Shown one piece after another: positions 44,250 through 53,747 of a stretch of 64,000 bases of DNA. Position 1 is the first letter of the stretch; the number at the start of each line of letters is the position of its first letter. Position numbers and translations under genes: made by a program. This stretch comes from Lucinisca nassula (taxonomy: Eukaryota; Mollusca; Bivalvia; Lucinida; Lucinidae). The notes beneath the pieces were generated by a model. It was given only the letters and a program-made list of their open reading frames with translations. It was not told the DNA's origin and ran no database searches. The stretch spans positions 96,021,650 to 96,085,649 of the forward strand of contig OY757011.1 in assembly GCA_963580285.1 (NCBI GenBank), in the 5' to 3' direction.

Positions 44250-44407
44250 TAGATTGTATAAACTCGTAAGAATCGCCTCAGCGAGGCTGTTCTAACGGGT
44301 ACACACAATCTATTTTTGAGCAGAAATAAGCAAAATGTAAACCCGAGTTGTACATTATAAACGTGTGGTTTAAGGGGTCAAAATGATAAAGGCGTGTTTT
44401 CGTGATG
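44250..44407 (+). mobile_element. PAL-MITE type A, core and right arm
   Basis: ACTCGTAAGAATCGCCTCAG with CGAGGCTGTTCTAACGGG (triplet AGC), then the right arm to GGCGTGTTTTCGTGATG. It abuts the preceding copy directly. Confidence 0.8.
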
Positions 44408-44410
44408 ACA

Positions 44411-44492
44411 TGGAAAATAATGTACGTGTAATACCCCTACAAACCCCGCTTTCTCCAGGTATCTTTATTGCATGGACATGTTAACGTATGCT
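44411..44492 (+). mobile_element. PAL-MITE type B right-arm fragment
   Basis: ATACCCCTACAAACCCCGCT and TGGACATGTTAACGTATG. Confidence 0.5.
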
Positions 44493-44890
44493 TTATACAT
44501 GTACATACATTTTGTAGTTTAGGTTGAAGTCCTGTCTACTATTAATTTAAACCCGATTTCCCAATACTGTTGATGCGTCCTTTAAATGCTGTTTAACAAA
44601 ATAAGATGAAATCCATATTCAGCAACGCTTTCATACAGAAGGCTTTCGGTGGCTTCATAGTAGTTGATATAATTTGAATGTCATTGACGACGAGTCTAGG
44701 ATTATCTTTTTCGGCAAAAATTCTCCCCAAGGTTTCGGTGAGCAAGACGTTTATGCATATATGCATTTCTATATGTTTCTCAGGCTTTCGTTACCAATCA
44801 TGCGAAAATGGTTTCATTTATGGCTTAAAGACTAGATGTTGTCTATTTATTTATTTCAGAAAATTTGATAATTTCTTAGTACTGCTACAA
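44493..44890. other. Unclassified spacer
   Basis: A weak acceptor-like TTTCTCAG occurs near 44783 without a supporting exon. Confidence 0.3.
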
Positions 44891-44896
44891 ACATGA

Positions 44897-44958
44897 TATG
44901 TTGTGAGTTCTCGTTAGAACTGCCTCGGTGAAGCGGTTTAAACGAGTAAATGTATTTT
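44897..44958 (+). mobile_element. PAL-MITE core fragment
   Basis: TTCTCGTTAGAACTGCCTCG with GTGAAGCGGTTTAAACGAG. Confidence 0.6.
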
Positions 44959-45084
44959 ATTAGTACAAAAAAAAAAAAGAGTCAACTTCCGCTTTTTCCG
45001 TAAGTTTGTTTTGGCGACTTTCATGGACTTTTTTATTCGTTTCTTTGTTTTCACCGTTACATGTACATGTATGGGTCATTTTAC

Positions 45085-45363
45085 CATCACGAAAACAAGC
45101 CTATATAATTCTTTATTAGTAAATCTGGGGTTTGGTTTTCAGGGTTGCATGTAAACCTCATTTATCTTTTTTCTGCTCTAAAATATAGATTGTGGGTACA
45201 CGTTAGAACCGCCTCATCGAGGCGGTTCTCACGTGTACCTACAATCTATATTTTGAGCAGAAATAAGAAAAATATCACACTTTTTCCGTCTAAAATTTTC
45301 GGGTGTTTTAGGTGGTAAATTTTACAATTTACAATGTATTCGTATAGGCTTGTTTTCGTAATG
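45085..45363 (+). mobile_element. PAL-MITE type A, complete, inverted order
   Basis: CATCACGAAAACAAGCCTAT to GGCTTGTTTTCGTAATG. The arm order is reversed relative to 38011 and 41310. Core triplet ATC; one arm has GTTCTCACGTGT. Confidence 0.9.
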
Positions 45364-45652
45364 CACATTTTTCTTATCACAGGCTCAACAGCTTAAAAAA
45401 GGAAAAAAAAAGTGTTTCAATCAGAGTTCATGTTATTTCTGGACATCTTAACATGAAATCTGAATAATGCGCAGATCTGCATTTGAGTATTTAACAGAGG
45501 TGGAGATGCGGAAAATTTCCAATACTGGTTTTACTAAGCAGAGACTAGAGCAAGCGAATCTCTCAGAAAAGTTTCTCTTTTGTAGCAAACGGCAAAAGCG
45601 AGAAAGGACTAGTCTAACGTGAAATATTCAATAATTCAAATGGAATTTTCAG

Positions 45653-45820
45653 TTTGAAAAATGCAACACATGTACAAAGAAAAAGACACAGTTTATTACA
45701 AAAGGAAGCCAAACTAATGCGGCTGCAGTCAAGATCAAGGATAAAGCTACTTTAATATGTCAAGCGGAATTTGACTTTTTTGTTGAATTAATGAGTTTTA
45801 AAGGCTGTCTTGTTAAAAAG
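45653..45820 (+). CDS. Candidate internal exon, 56 codons
   Basis: A 168-bp stretch with all codons open is bounded by an acceptor (GGAATTTTCAG at 45642-45652) and a consensus donor (AAG then GTGAGT at 45821). A branch-point-like CTAAC lies about 35 bp upstream of the acceptor. The phase is 0 at both sides. The translation starts FEKCNTCTKKKTQF, has AAAVKIKDKATLIC in the middle and ends FKGCLVKK. A CxxC pair followed by A..V.IKD.ATL and a hydrophobic stretch loosely resembles the zinc-ribbon/OB part of RPA-like proteins; this is a weak impression. The flanking exons were not recognised, and PAL-MITEs crowd both sides. It may be an exon of a host gene or a captured or pseudogene exon. Confidence 0.35.
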
Positions 45821-45873
45821 GTGAGTGGATAATATTTTTATAACAGTTTTAATATGTTAAATAACACCACAGC

Positions 45874-45875
45874 TG

Positions 45876-45915
<40 letters not shown>

Positions 45916-45950
45916 TAATAATCTATTATTATTATTAATAGTATTATTAT
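45874..45950 (+). repeat. AAT/ATT trinucleotide tract forming a palindrome
   Basis: About (AAT)17 with a few changes is followed by (ATT)-rich sequence, so the tract is self-complementary. It lies about 50 bp after the candidate exon donor. Confidence 0.9.
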
Positions 45951-46025
45951 TACGACAACACATCTACGTGACATAGTAAATTCAATCATATTCTCGAAAC
46001 AATAATTTTTCTGACGAAATCGTGT

Positions 46026-46096
46026 CATATTTTTTTTTTCTTATTTATACTCTAACAAAGATTGTGGGTACTCGTTATTTCTGTCTCACTGAGGCG
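46026..46096 (+). mobile_element. PAL-MITE core fragment
   Basis: AGATTGTGGGTACTCGTTAT and TCTCACTGAGGCGGATCTAA. Confidence 0.55.
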
Positions 46097-46124
46097 GATC
46101 TAATTTATTTTTATTTATTTATAT

Positions 46125-46350
46125 CATCACGAAAACATGCCTATATAATTTTGACCCATTAAATCCCACTTTTATTAGTATAGTAAAACTGGGGTTTACA
46201 GGGTTAAACTTTATTTTTCTGATTTCTGCTCTAAAACATAGATTTTTGGGCAATCGTTAGAACCACCTCGAAGAAAAATATCGGAATTTTTAATCTTATT
46301 TTATTTATTTTTTTTCGGCGGAAAAATTTGCACTGCGTGTTTTCGTAAGG
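46125..46350 (+). mobile_element. PAL-MITE type A, decayed right half
   Basis: CATCACGAAAACATGCCTAT, AAACTGGGGTTTACAGGG and half of the core; right end GCGTGTTTTCGTAAGG. Confidence 0.75.
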
Positions 46351-46730
46351 AAAATGTTTAAAGAGCATGACACAATTAGCTAAAATAACTATTCAACCAT
46401 GTGGTCCTCATTACATTTATACAAACTTATCAATGCATATTGCTTCTTTTCTAAACCATGGGCCGTATAAAAGAAGCATTGTCTTGAGGCCATTGCCCAT
46501 ATTTAAGTAAAGTGCAAGAAAAATAAATGTCAAAATATATTTAATAAACATTTATTGGGCCTAAGGCGCACGAGTTATCAAGTGACTTTAGTGTTTTTTT
46601 TAAATATGTCGAGCGCATAAAACTCTGGATCTACAATAAAAGTCAAAACGATACTGTATAGAGACTGAATGGTATACATTGTAATAGCAATGCAATACTA
46701 CTCAACAATACTAACTATCGCCTTTAAAAT
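46351..46730. other. Unclassified spacer
   Basis: No feature recognised. Confidence 0.3.
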
Positions 46731-47115
46731 CATGTACAAGAGAAAACACACCTTGCATCCCACTTTTATATTGTAAAACTGGGTTTCACAGGGGTAAACC
46801 TTATTTTTCATATTTCTGCTCTAAAATATAAATTGCCTCGATGAGGCGGTTCTTACGAGTACCAACAATCTATATTTCGTGCAACAATAAGAAAAAAATA
46901 AGGTTTGCCAATGTAAACCCCAGTTTTACAATATAAAAGTCGAGTGCAGGGGGTCAAAACTATATAGGTGTGTTTTCATCGAGGCGGATCTAACAAGTAC
47001 CCACAATCTTTATTTTATGCAGAAATAAGAAAGATATTACAATTTTCACCTTAAAATTTTCGTTGTTTCGATTGTAAAGTTTACAATCCATTTGTAAACG
47101 TGAGGTTTCGTAATG
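46731..47115 (+). mobile_element. Two PAL-MITE copies fused
   Basis: One copy runs to GGTGTGTTTTCATCGAGGCGG. There the terminal GTGTTTTC passes directly into a core half (CATCGAGGCGGATCTAAC) of a second copy, which ends GAGGTTTCGTAATG. Junction at about 46978. Confidence 0.75.
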
Positions 47116-47195
47116 TCTTTAAGTTAAAATATAGTCTTAAAAGTCTGCTTAAAAGTAGACAGTAACGCCGCAATTTTGACTGTTTGGAGTAGGCT

Positions 47196-47279
47196 AACCC
47201 CAGTCTGTAAACACCAGTTTTACTGTATAAAAGTGGAGTTCAAGGGGGGTCAAAATTATATGGGCGTGTTTTCGTGATG
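47196..47279 (+). mobile_element. PAL-MITE type A right arm
   Basis: CACCAGTTTTACTGTATAAA to GGCGTGTTTTCGTGATG. Confidence 0.75.
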
Positions 47280-47317
47280 GTAAAACGCTGTTCATGGTTT
47301 CAGCACGTAAAATGAGC

Positions 47318-47600
47318 CATTACGAAAACACGCCTATACAAATACATTGTAACCTTTATCGCCTAAAAAAATGAAAATTTTAAGATGAAAAATTGTGATA
47401 TTTTTCTTATTTTTGCTCAAAATATAGTTTGTAGGTACTCGTTAGAACCGCCTCATCGAGGCAGTTCTAACGAGTACCCACAATCTATATTTTAGAGCAG
47501 AAATAAGACAAATAAGGTTTACTCCTGCAAACCTTAGTTTTACTATATAAATCTGGGGTTCATGGGGGTCAATATTATATAGGCGTGTTTTCCACGGTGA
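47318..47600 (+). mobile_element. PAL-MITE type A, complete
   Basis: CATTACGAAAACACGCCTAT to GGCGTGTTTTCC...GGTGATA; core with triplet ATC and one arm change (GGCAGTTC). Confidence 0.9.
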
Positions 47601-47795
47601 TACATTTTCGGATGACCTCAAGTTAAGAGAATGCATCCAAGATACAAGTTTCAAGTGTTCCAAGAGTTCTGTAAAATATTCCGGTGATAAATTATGCTAC
47701 AATTTTGTTTGAACAACAGATCAGCAAAACTATTACTAATTTGCCCAATCCCTTATGTAGCCATGAGAAAAAAAATAATCATAATTTGGTCACTT

Positions 47796-48100
47796 CATTA
47801 CGAAAACACGCCTATACAAATACATTGTTAAATTTTAACTCCGAAGAATGCATTTTTTTTAAGATGAAAAATTGTGATACTTTTCTTTTTTCTGTTCAAA
47901 ATATAGTTTGTTGGTACTCGTTAGAACCGTCTCATCGAGGCGGTAGAACCGTCTCATCGAGGCGGTTCTAACGAGTACCCACAATCTTTTTGTAGAGCAG
48001 AAATAAGAAAAATAATATTTACCCCCTTAAATCCCATTTTTTTCCTGCATAAAAGTTGGGTTGAAGGGGGTCAGAATTATATAGGCGTGTTTTCGTGATG
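47796..48100 (+). mobile_element. PAL-MITE type A with duplicated core
   Basis: CATTACGAAAACACGCCTAT to GGCGTGTTTTCGTGATG. AGAACCGTCTCATCGAGGCGG appears twice in a row (about 47925-47965), a 21-bp duplication of the hairpin tip. Confidence 0.9.
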
Positions 48101-48588
48101 GGACGTGCTAGCATAATGCATAAAATCTTCACGTTATTTTGACAGTCTGTAACAGATCTCTGAACGCGCTGACACTTTATCATTAGGTGTCTAACTCGCT
48201 CGGGTCACACGTCTGGAGACGTCAAGTTCTGCAATAGAAGGTTTGGCGGATTTTCCCCGGGTATTACTGTTTTCGCCCACCTCTGATTAACGATCGGCTC
48301 GAAATAAGTGGAATAATTTTGAAAAGGTCGTAAAACCAAAACAAAAAAGGAAGAAAAACATTATCAGTGCATTTGCAAGCATAAAATCTATCTACATTGA
48401 ACTATTGGAACGTAATGCCTAAAATATTTAACTTGACTCACGCGACGTCACATGGACTTTTCTGCTACAGATAGGAAAACTGTGCGCAGTTGTTTTCTTG
48501 TTTGAATTTTGCCCGCAGGCAAGACGTTTTATTATTATTATTATTATTATTTTTGTTTTTGTTTTTGTTTTTTGTCAATAATGGATGG
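48101..48588. other. Unclassified, apparently single-copy
   Basis: Contains an ATT trinucleotide run (about 48530-48552). No gene recognised. Confidence 0.3.
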
Positions 48589-48589
48589 A

Positions 48590-48758
48590 AAACATGTCCG
48601 TGTGAAATAATGTTCTCATACATTGTGTCATAAATGACACTTTTTCTGGTAAAATGATAACGATTTTTTTATTTCTGTTTTCAACATAGATTGCGGGTGC
48701 TCGTTGGAACCGCCTCATTGCACTATGATACATGGATGTGTTATTGTAGTAAACGGGT
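48590..48758 (+). mobile_element. PAL-MITE type B, core deleted on the right
   Basis: ACATGTCCGTGTGAAATAAT and GGGTGCTCGTTGGAACCGCC, then directly CACTATGATACATGGATGTG. Confidence 0.7.
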
Positions 48759-48836
48759 ACACACCTTTTGTATAAACAACGAAATACGAATGTATTTTTC
48801 CTGGAGGAATGACCTTTTAGACTTCCTTAAACCATT

Positions 48837-49065
48837 ATGAAAACACGCCTATTCGTATCTATTTATAATTTTACCATATCTGATATTTTTTTAATATTTC
48901 TGCTCAAGATATAGACTGTGGGTACATGTACACGTTAGAACCGCCTCATCGAAGCGATTCTAACGAGTACCCAAAATTTATGGTTTTGAACAGAATTAAA
49001 TAAAATAGACCCCTGCAAACCTCATTTTTTCTATATAAAGGTGGGGTTTGAGATTTGTTTTTTAC
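48837..49065 (+). mobile_element. PAL-MITE type A, right end eroded
   Basis: CATTATGAAAACACGCCTAT; core GTTAGAACCGCCTCATCGAA; right arm to TATAAAGGTGGGGTTTGAG. Confidence 0.8.
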
Positions 49066-49311
49066 TCTTTTTTTTTCTTGATGCCTAATGTTTTTCATAG
49101 AACAGAAAGGACTTCCGCATTTGCCTTTATATTTCCTTCAAAAATGTCAAACGCTTTTCTTTCATTTTAGTGAAATACTAAGGGACATTTTTGAGCATGA
49201 AAACTACCTTATATTAGGGCCATGTATGGGTATATCGGGTATATCTATGACATAAGGATAACAATATTAAAAATGTATCCCCCCAAAAAAGAAAAGAAAA
49301 AAATCCGATAA

Positions 49312-49745
49312 AATATCTGATGTTTCTGCTCAAATTCTAGATTGCAGCGATGCGGTTCTAATGCATTACGAAAACACGCCCATACAATTACATTTCAATT
49401 TTTACCGCCGAAAAATCAAAATTTTCAGATGAAAAATTTCGATATAATTTTCTTATTTCTGCTCAAAATATAGGTTGTCGATACTCGTTAGAACCGCCTC
49501 GGCGAGGCGGTTCTAACGAGTACCAAAATCTATGTTTTTGAGCAGAAATAAGAATATAGCTTATACCCCTGCAAACCCCAGTTATACTATATAAAAGTGG
49601 GGTTTAAGGGGGTCAGATTTGTATAGGCGTGTTTTCATGATGGAGTATCTATGTTTTAAGCAGAAATAAGAGAGCATAAAGTATACCCATGAAAACCCCA
49701 GCTTAAGTAGGGTTTAAGGGCTCAATAATATACATGTAGGTGTGT
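49312..49745 (+). mobile_element. Outer PAL-MITE interrupted in its core
   Basis: TTTCTGCTCAAATTCTAG and GATGCGGTTCTAATG lie left of the inner copy; AGTATCTATGTTTTAAGCAG and a right arm ending AGGTGTGTGATTGAGAT lie right of it. Confidence 0.65.
49364..49642 (+). mobile_element. Inner PAL-MITE type A, complete
   Basis: CATTACGAAAACACGCCCAT to GGCGTGTTTTCATGATG; perfect core with triplet GGC at about 49480-49528. Confidence 0.88.
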
Positions 49746-50139
49746 GATTGAGATACATGTAGTTGATTCTTTCATATTTCCAAAACTGATATTTTTTTCT
49801 ATTGCGATATTGTTTTGCTTAATCTGCTCCAAACAAAACAAAACCTAATTAGCAGATAACAATCAAAGCACTGAGATACTGGTGGGTCGACTGTCTCTGA
49901 GTGTGGGCTGGGAAAATAGTCCAGGACTGAGATTTAAAGTGTTTCGTTTGACGCTTAAATTCCAGTTTTTTAAGCAATCAGTTTAGACCCTGATCAGCGG
50001 CGTCTGATCTGGGTCTACAAGGCCCAACCCATGATCCAGATTCTATAGATAAACCCCCTTACGCTACACTCTGACCTCACAGCGGCAATTGCCAATCAGT
50101 TGACGTTATTTCGACAAGTCAGTGATAGTCGGAAGAGCT
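49746..50139. other. Spacer with a TTAA-1-like core
   Basis: GACCCTGATCAGCGGCGTCT near 49985 resembles the TTAA-1 core. Nothing else was recognised. Confidence 0.4.
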
Positions 50140-50215
50140 TTTATTATTTTCTTTTGCTCAAAACAAACATTGCGGGGATTCGGTAGAACTGAGGCGGTTT
50201 TAACGAACCTGGCAA
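50140..50215 (+). mobile_element. PAL-MITE core fragment
   Basis: TTTTGCTCAAAACAAACATT and GAACTGAGGCGGTTTTAACG. Confidence 0.55.
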
Positions 50216-50341
50216 AGGTTTTGAGCTGTTCAAATTATTGGCCACGAACTCTCGATTCCAAAAAATCGTAGTTAATTCGTAACAGATTCGTAATGCATTC
50301 TTAGGCATTGTAGCTGAATCGAAATTGAGTCGGAGGCATTC

Positions 50342-50619
50342 CATTACGCTAACACACCCGTGCGAATTGGTGAATGTTTACACATCTCCAAAATGACAAT
50401 TTTTCAGATGAAAATCCGTGATATTTTTCTTATAAATACTGCAGACATGGGTTGTCGGTACTCGTTAGAACCGCCTCATTGAGGCGGTTTTAACAAGTAC
50501 CCACAACCTATGTCTTGGAGCAAGAATAGGAAAAAATTATGTATACCCATAAACCCCAGTTTTCTGTATATAAAGTAGGGTATCGGGGGTCTTCATTTCA
50601 CGGACTTGTTCACGTGATG
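50342..50619 (+). mobile_element. PAL-MITE type B, complete
   Basis: CATTACGCTAACACACCCGT to GGACTTGTTCACGTGATG; perfect core with triplet ATT at about 50455-50510. Confidence 0.9.
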
Positions 50620-50824
50620 GTAGGTATTCTTAACTCATTCGGTGATTCGTGAATTTGTGGCTTGACCACGGATCGGCCACGAATCTGTCACGAATCCCAC
50701 GAATACACGGCGAAGCAGTTAAAGCAAGAACGAGCAATTGTGAAGGAAAATCCCACGAATCGTCAAGAATAATCACGAATTAGTTTTTATTGCACACGCA
50801 TTCGGTGTATTAAAATCTGTTCGT

Positions 50825-51157
50825 GTGTGTGTGTGTGAATTCGGGTTTAACGTCGCTTTCAACAATTTTTCAGTCATATCACGACGGTGTCTGGTTGCGA
50901 CAGGGAGCTCAATGCTCACTTTTATAGTGCTGCCTCACTGAAGTATCATGTCCCAGACACATTACATGATACCACACCCAGTCACATTATCCTGACACTG
51001 GATCGACCAGTCCTTGCTCTACCCCGTAAATCTGAGTGCCAAACGAGGAGCAGCTAGTACCATTTTTAACGACTTTGGTATGTCGCGGCCCGGGATCGAA
51101 CCCGAGACCTCCCGTTCCCCGGAGCGGACACTCTACCAACTGAGCTATCGGGGCCGG
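50825..51157 (-). mobile_element. tRNA-derived SINE type 1, second copy
   Basis: Same element as 39114-39484 with about seven base differences. TAAAATCTGTTCGT flanks it at 50811-50824 and 51158-51171, a perfect 14-bp target duplication. A and B box sequences are intact on the minus strand. Confidence 0.93.
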
Positions 51158-51572
51158 TAAAATCTGTTCGTAACTGATTCCGTAAGTTCGGGCAGTATTT
51201 CCCAATAGAATCTTGTAAATCGTTGTGAATTGTTGATACTATTCGTGCGATTCCACCCGAATCCAGTTGAATCCCACGAGTATTCGTTCATAACCTGTAT
51301 CGTAGAGCGTCACGAACTGGACCAGAAAATTTATAAAATTTCACGCATCGTAAAATTCATCAATTCGTGGTGATTCGTGGTCTGTGTGGAATAGGGGCAT
51401 AAGAAATACGCTATTTACATAAATGTCAGTACAATTGTCACACGGATGTGTTGTGTTGTGAAATGGGCGACTTTTTTATTGTGGTTAGTTCAAACTATTG
51501 TTCATATGTAATCGAAATATAATCTGCTAATGTAATGACCGCTTGGTCAGATTTCATATTCGATAAGAAGAT

Positions 51573-51846
51573 CCGCGCCCATCGGGGCTTGGAGAAATAG
51601 ATTGAGCTGTGTGATGTTTCCACGCAGAGCTGAAACCGACCGCACAAGAGTACTGGTAAACCGCTAAGAGGGTCTAAGCCTGCCCAGGCAAAGTGGTGCA
51701 CGTTCTGGTTTGTTTGGGTAGCAGGGCTTGAGATCGTATTTTATCTCAATGTTGGGTAAAAGTCCCACAAAACTGGAAGCAACATCTCCAATATGACCTA
51801 AATAGTGTTGACGGGGACGTAAAACCTCATTTCAAACAAACAGACA
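51573..51846 (+). mobile_element. SINE-G, near full length
   Basis: Head CGCGCCCATCGGGGCTTGGA and tail CTCATTTCAAACAAACAGAC; about 30 bp deleted in the middle. Confidence 0.8.
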
Positions 51847-51902
51847 AACATTCGACAAGAATGATCCAGTTAACCGGTTGCTCAACATACAATCAGTGGA
51901 AA

Positions 51903-52151
51903 TTAAGGGGAATGGAAACACCTTCAGTGGTGGCAAATCCAACTCCTGCAAAATATTTTTTGTCTCCCATGTCAATAGGGATCAACTCTTGATGGAAAGA
52001 ATTTACTCCTAAGAAACAAATTCTTTCCTTTAAGAGTAGATCCCTTTCTCAGTGGGACAGGTCCTATAGAAAAGCGAAACGGAAGTTTCGGAAGTTGTCT
52101 CCCTTTAAAAATGGTGGAAAAAAGTCTGCCAGGTGTTCCCATTCCCCTTAA
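51903..52151. mobile_element. TTAA-3 MITE, complete
   Basis: TTAAGGGGAATGGAAACACC and GGTGTTCCCATTCCCCTTAA form matched terminal repeats including TTAA on both sides. Inner arms AAGAATTTACTCC / AAATTCTTTCC also pair. Confidence 0.85.
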
Positions 52152-52186
52152 GGCCCTAGCGAACTCGTCCGGTGGCTCCTAATGCA

Positions 52187-52394
52187 TTAACCCTTTCCCG
52201 CTAAACACGACAACCTATGTATATCTTTGCAAACAGTGGAAAGCCAGACCTTAAGAAGCCATCTGATCAGGATCTACACTGTTTGTCATTCAGTTGGTGA
52301 CTTTTAATGAAATACAATATATTAATTAATTTGATTGGTTAGTAGTCAGAAATGGGTGTGGTAATATCAATCTATTCAAAAGGATAAGGGTTAA
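52187..52394. mobile_element. TTAA-2 MITE, complete
   Basis: TTAACCCTTTCCCGCTAAAC on the left and AAAAGGATAAGGGTTAA on the right. The centre TCTGATCAGGATCTACACTG resembles TTAA-1, suggesting related families. Confidence 0.7.
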
Positions 52395-52494
52395 GAAATA
52401 ACGCGCAGTAAACATAATTGTGACAGCTCAAGAGAAATGATAACCTTCGTTTAAACTTGAACGACAGCCTACATGTACATTTATATCTATGCAA

Positions 52495-52588
52495 ACACTG
52501 TTGCATAGATATACGAATCATTGAGGTGGTTCTAACGAGTGCCAACAACCTATGTCTCGGAGAAGCAATAACCAAAATAAGGTATGGC
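52495..52588 (+). mobile_element. PAL-MITE fragment
   Basis: TCATTGAGGTGGTTCTAACG and GCCAACAACCTATGTCTCGG. Confidence 0.6.
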
Positions 52589-53747
52589 AAAATGGAAGTG
52601 ATGGCAATGATCAGGAATCGATACAATTAACCCACAGCTCATAGCAGTGACACCAAAGGGAATGAAACACAAACAAGAAATAAATAGACCCTGTTTGAAG
52701 CATCAATAGCGGCAAGTCAAAAGAACAGTTACTTTACCACAAAATGGCCAACTGGCTATTCAAAACAAAATAATATAAGCGAAACACACACTCAAAGACA
52801 AGCCATAACAAAAATAAAACGCGACAGAAGAACCGACTTGGAACGATCAGTGAAACGAATTCCAACGGGAAGGGAGGGGGGACTTAAATCGATTTTACGC
52901 AGCTGCAACCCCCGCCTTTACTTCCGTCGCGATTTAGACACATAATTTGTTCAGTCCGCATGAAGGCCTCCTAACTCATCAGTCCAACATCTCCGAGAAC
53001 ACAAAAATCAAATAACCACAGAGATGAAACAACGGTGAGGACTCGACTGAAAGAAACAACTGAAATGCTGGGGCAAAAGAAAACCATAAGTTAGACTCCG
53101 ATGGGCCCGACCAGAGACAGAGCATCAGGCACCAACCAACATTACATAAAATTAAATTCTCTCTTATTCTCACTAAGGTTTTACGCTGGAACCGTCATAG
53201 AATCTGAGGTCTGACCCACCGGCGTGCAATTAAAAAGGGAGTTGTCAACCATGACTGGGTTACATGTAACTACCATGCATGCAGTCTGTCGTAGAAACCT
53301 TGAGTAGAACTAGTCTTGAGTAGAACTTGAGTGAATTAGTCTTGAACGGGCCAAACCAAAGTCATGTGCGGTCGGTTTCGAATCTCCATGACTCTACACG
53401 GAGCCACCATGCAGCCCAACCTTTTTCTCAAAGTAGCGATTGCCGCACGAGGAACGTCGCCATCCAAGAAAGGAAAATTTACAATCTAAAAATCATAATC
53501 ATCGCGTTTATCATAAATTTTGCAGGAAACAAACACATCTACAATATATAGATGTAAATCCAAAAACAGGGCTTCGGTATCAGGAGAATTGGCTTTATTT
53601 AACTGAAGTGCTGAAGGTAAATTTGACTGATCAAACAGTCGAAATAGGTATTTTCAATATTTAATATATCATCCAAATATCTAGAAGTCGAGCTCAAGGT
53701 TTCGATGATTTCAGATTGGTTTTCAACGGAAAGGGACATCATGAAAA
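52589..53747 (-). pseudogene. PLE-RT copy: 3' UTR, C-terminus and motif C region
   Basis: The antisense copy starts at the 3' terminus (about 52589), runs through a full UTR to the RT C-terminal end (RQTACMVV region near 53280), is broken at 53305-53443, and resumes at 53444-53747. The second part covers FPFLDGDVPR, CKIYDKRDDYDF, an intact motif C SSTSRYLDDILNIE (about 53660-53690) and MSLSVENQSEII. This is the only copy here that retains YLDD. Motifs A and B are absent. Confidence 0.8.
53365..53432 (-). mobile_element. SINE-G head-side fragment
   Basis: GTGCGGTCGGTTTCGAATCT and ACCATGCAGCCCAACCTTTT lie in the break of the PLE-RT copy. Confidence 0.65.

Larger units (their letters stand above)
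50216..51390. repeat. CACGAAT-rich region split by a PAL-MITE and a SINE
   Basis: Excluding the two insertions, about 540 bp contain around a dozen close variants of CACGAAT or ATTCGTG, often as TCCCACGAAT or GATTCGTGG. They occur in both orientations, at irregular spacing. No ORF. Its nature is unknown. Confidence 0.55.
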
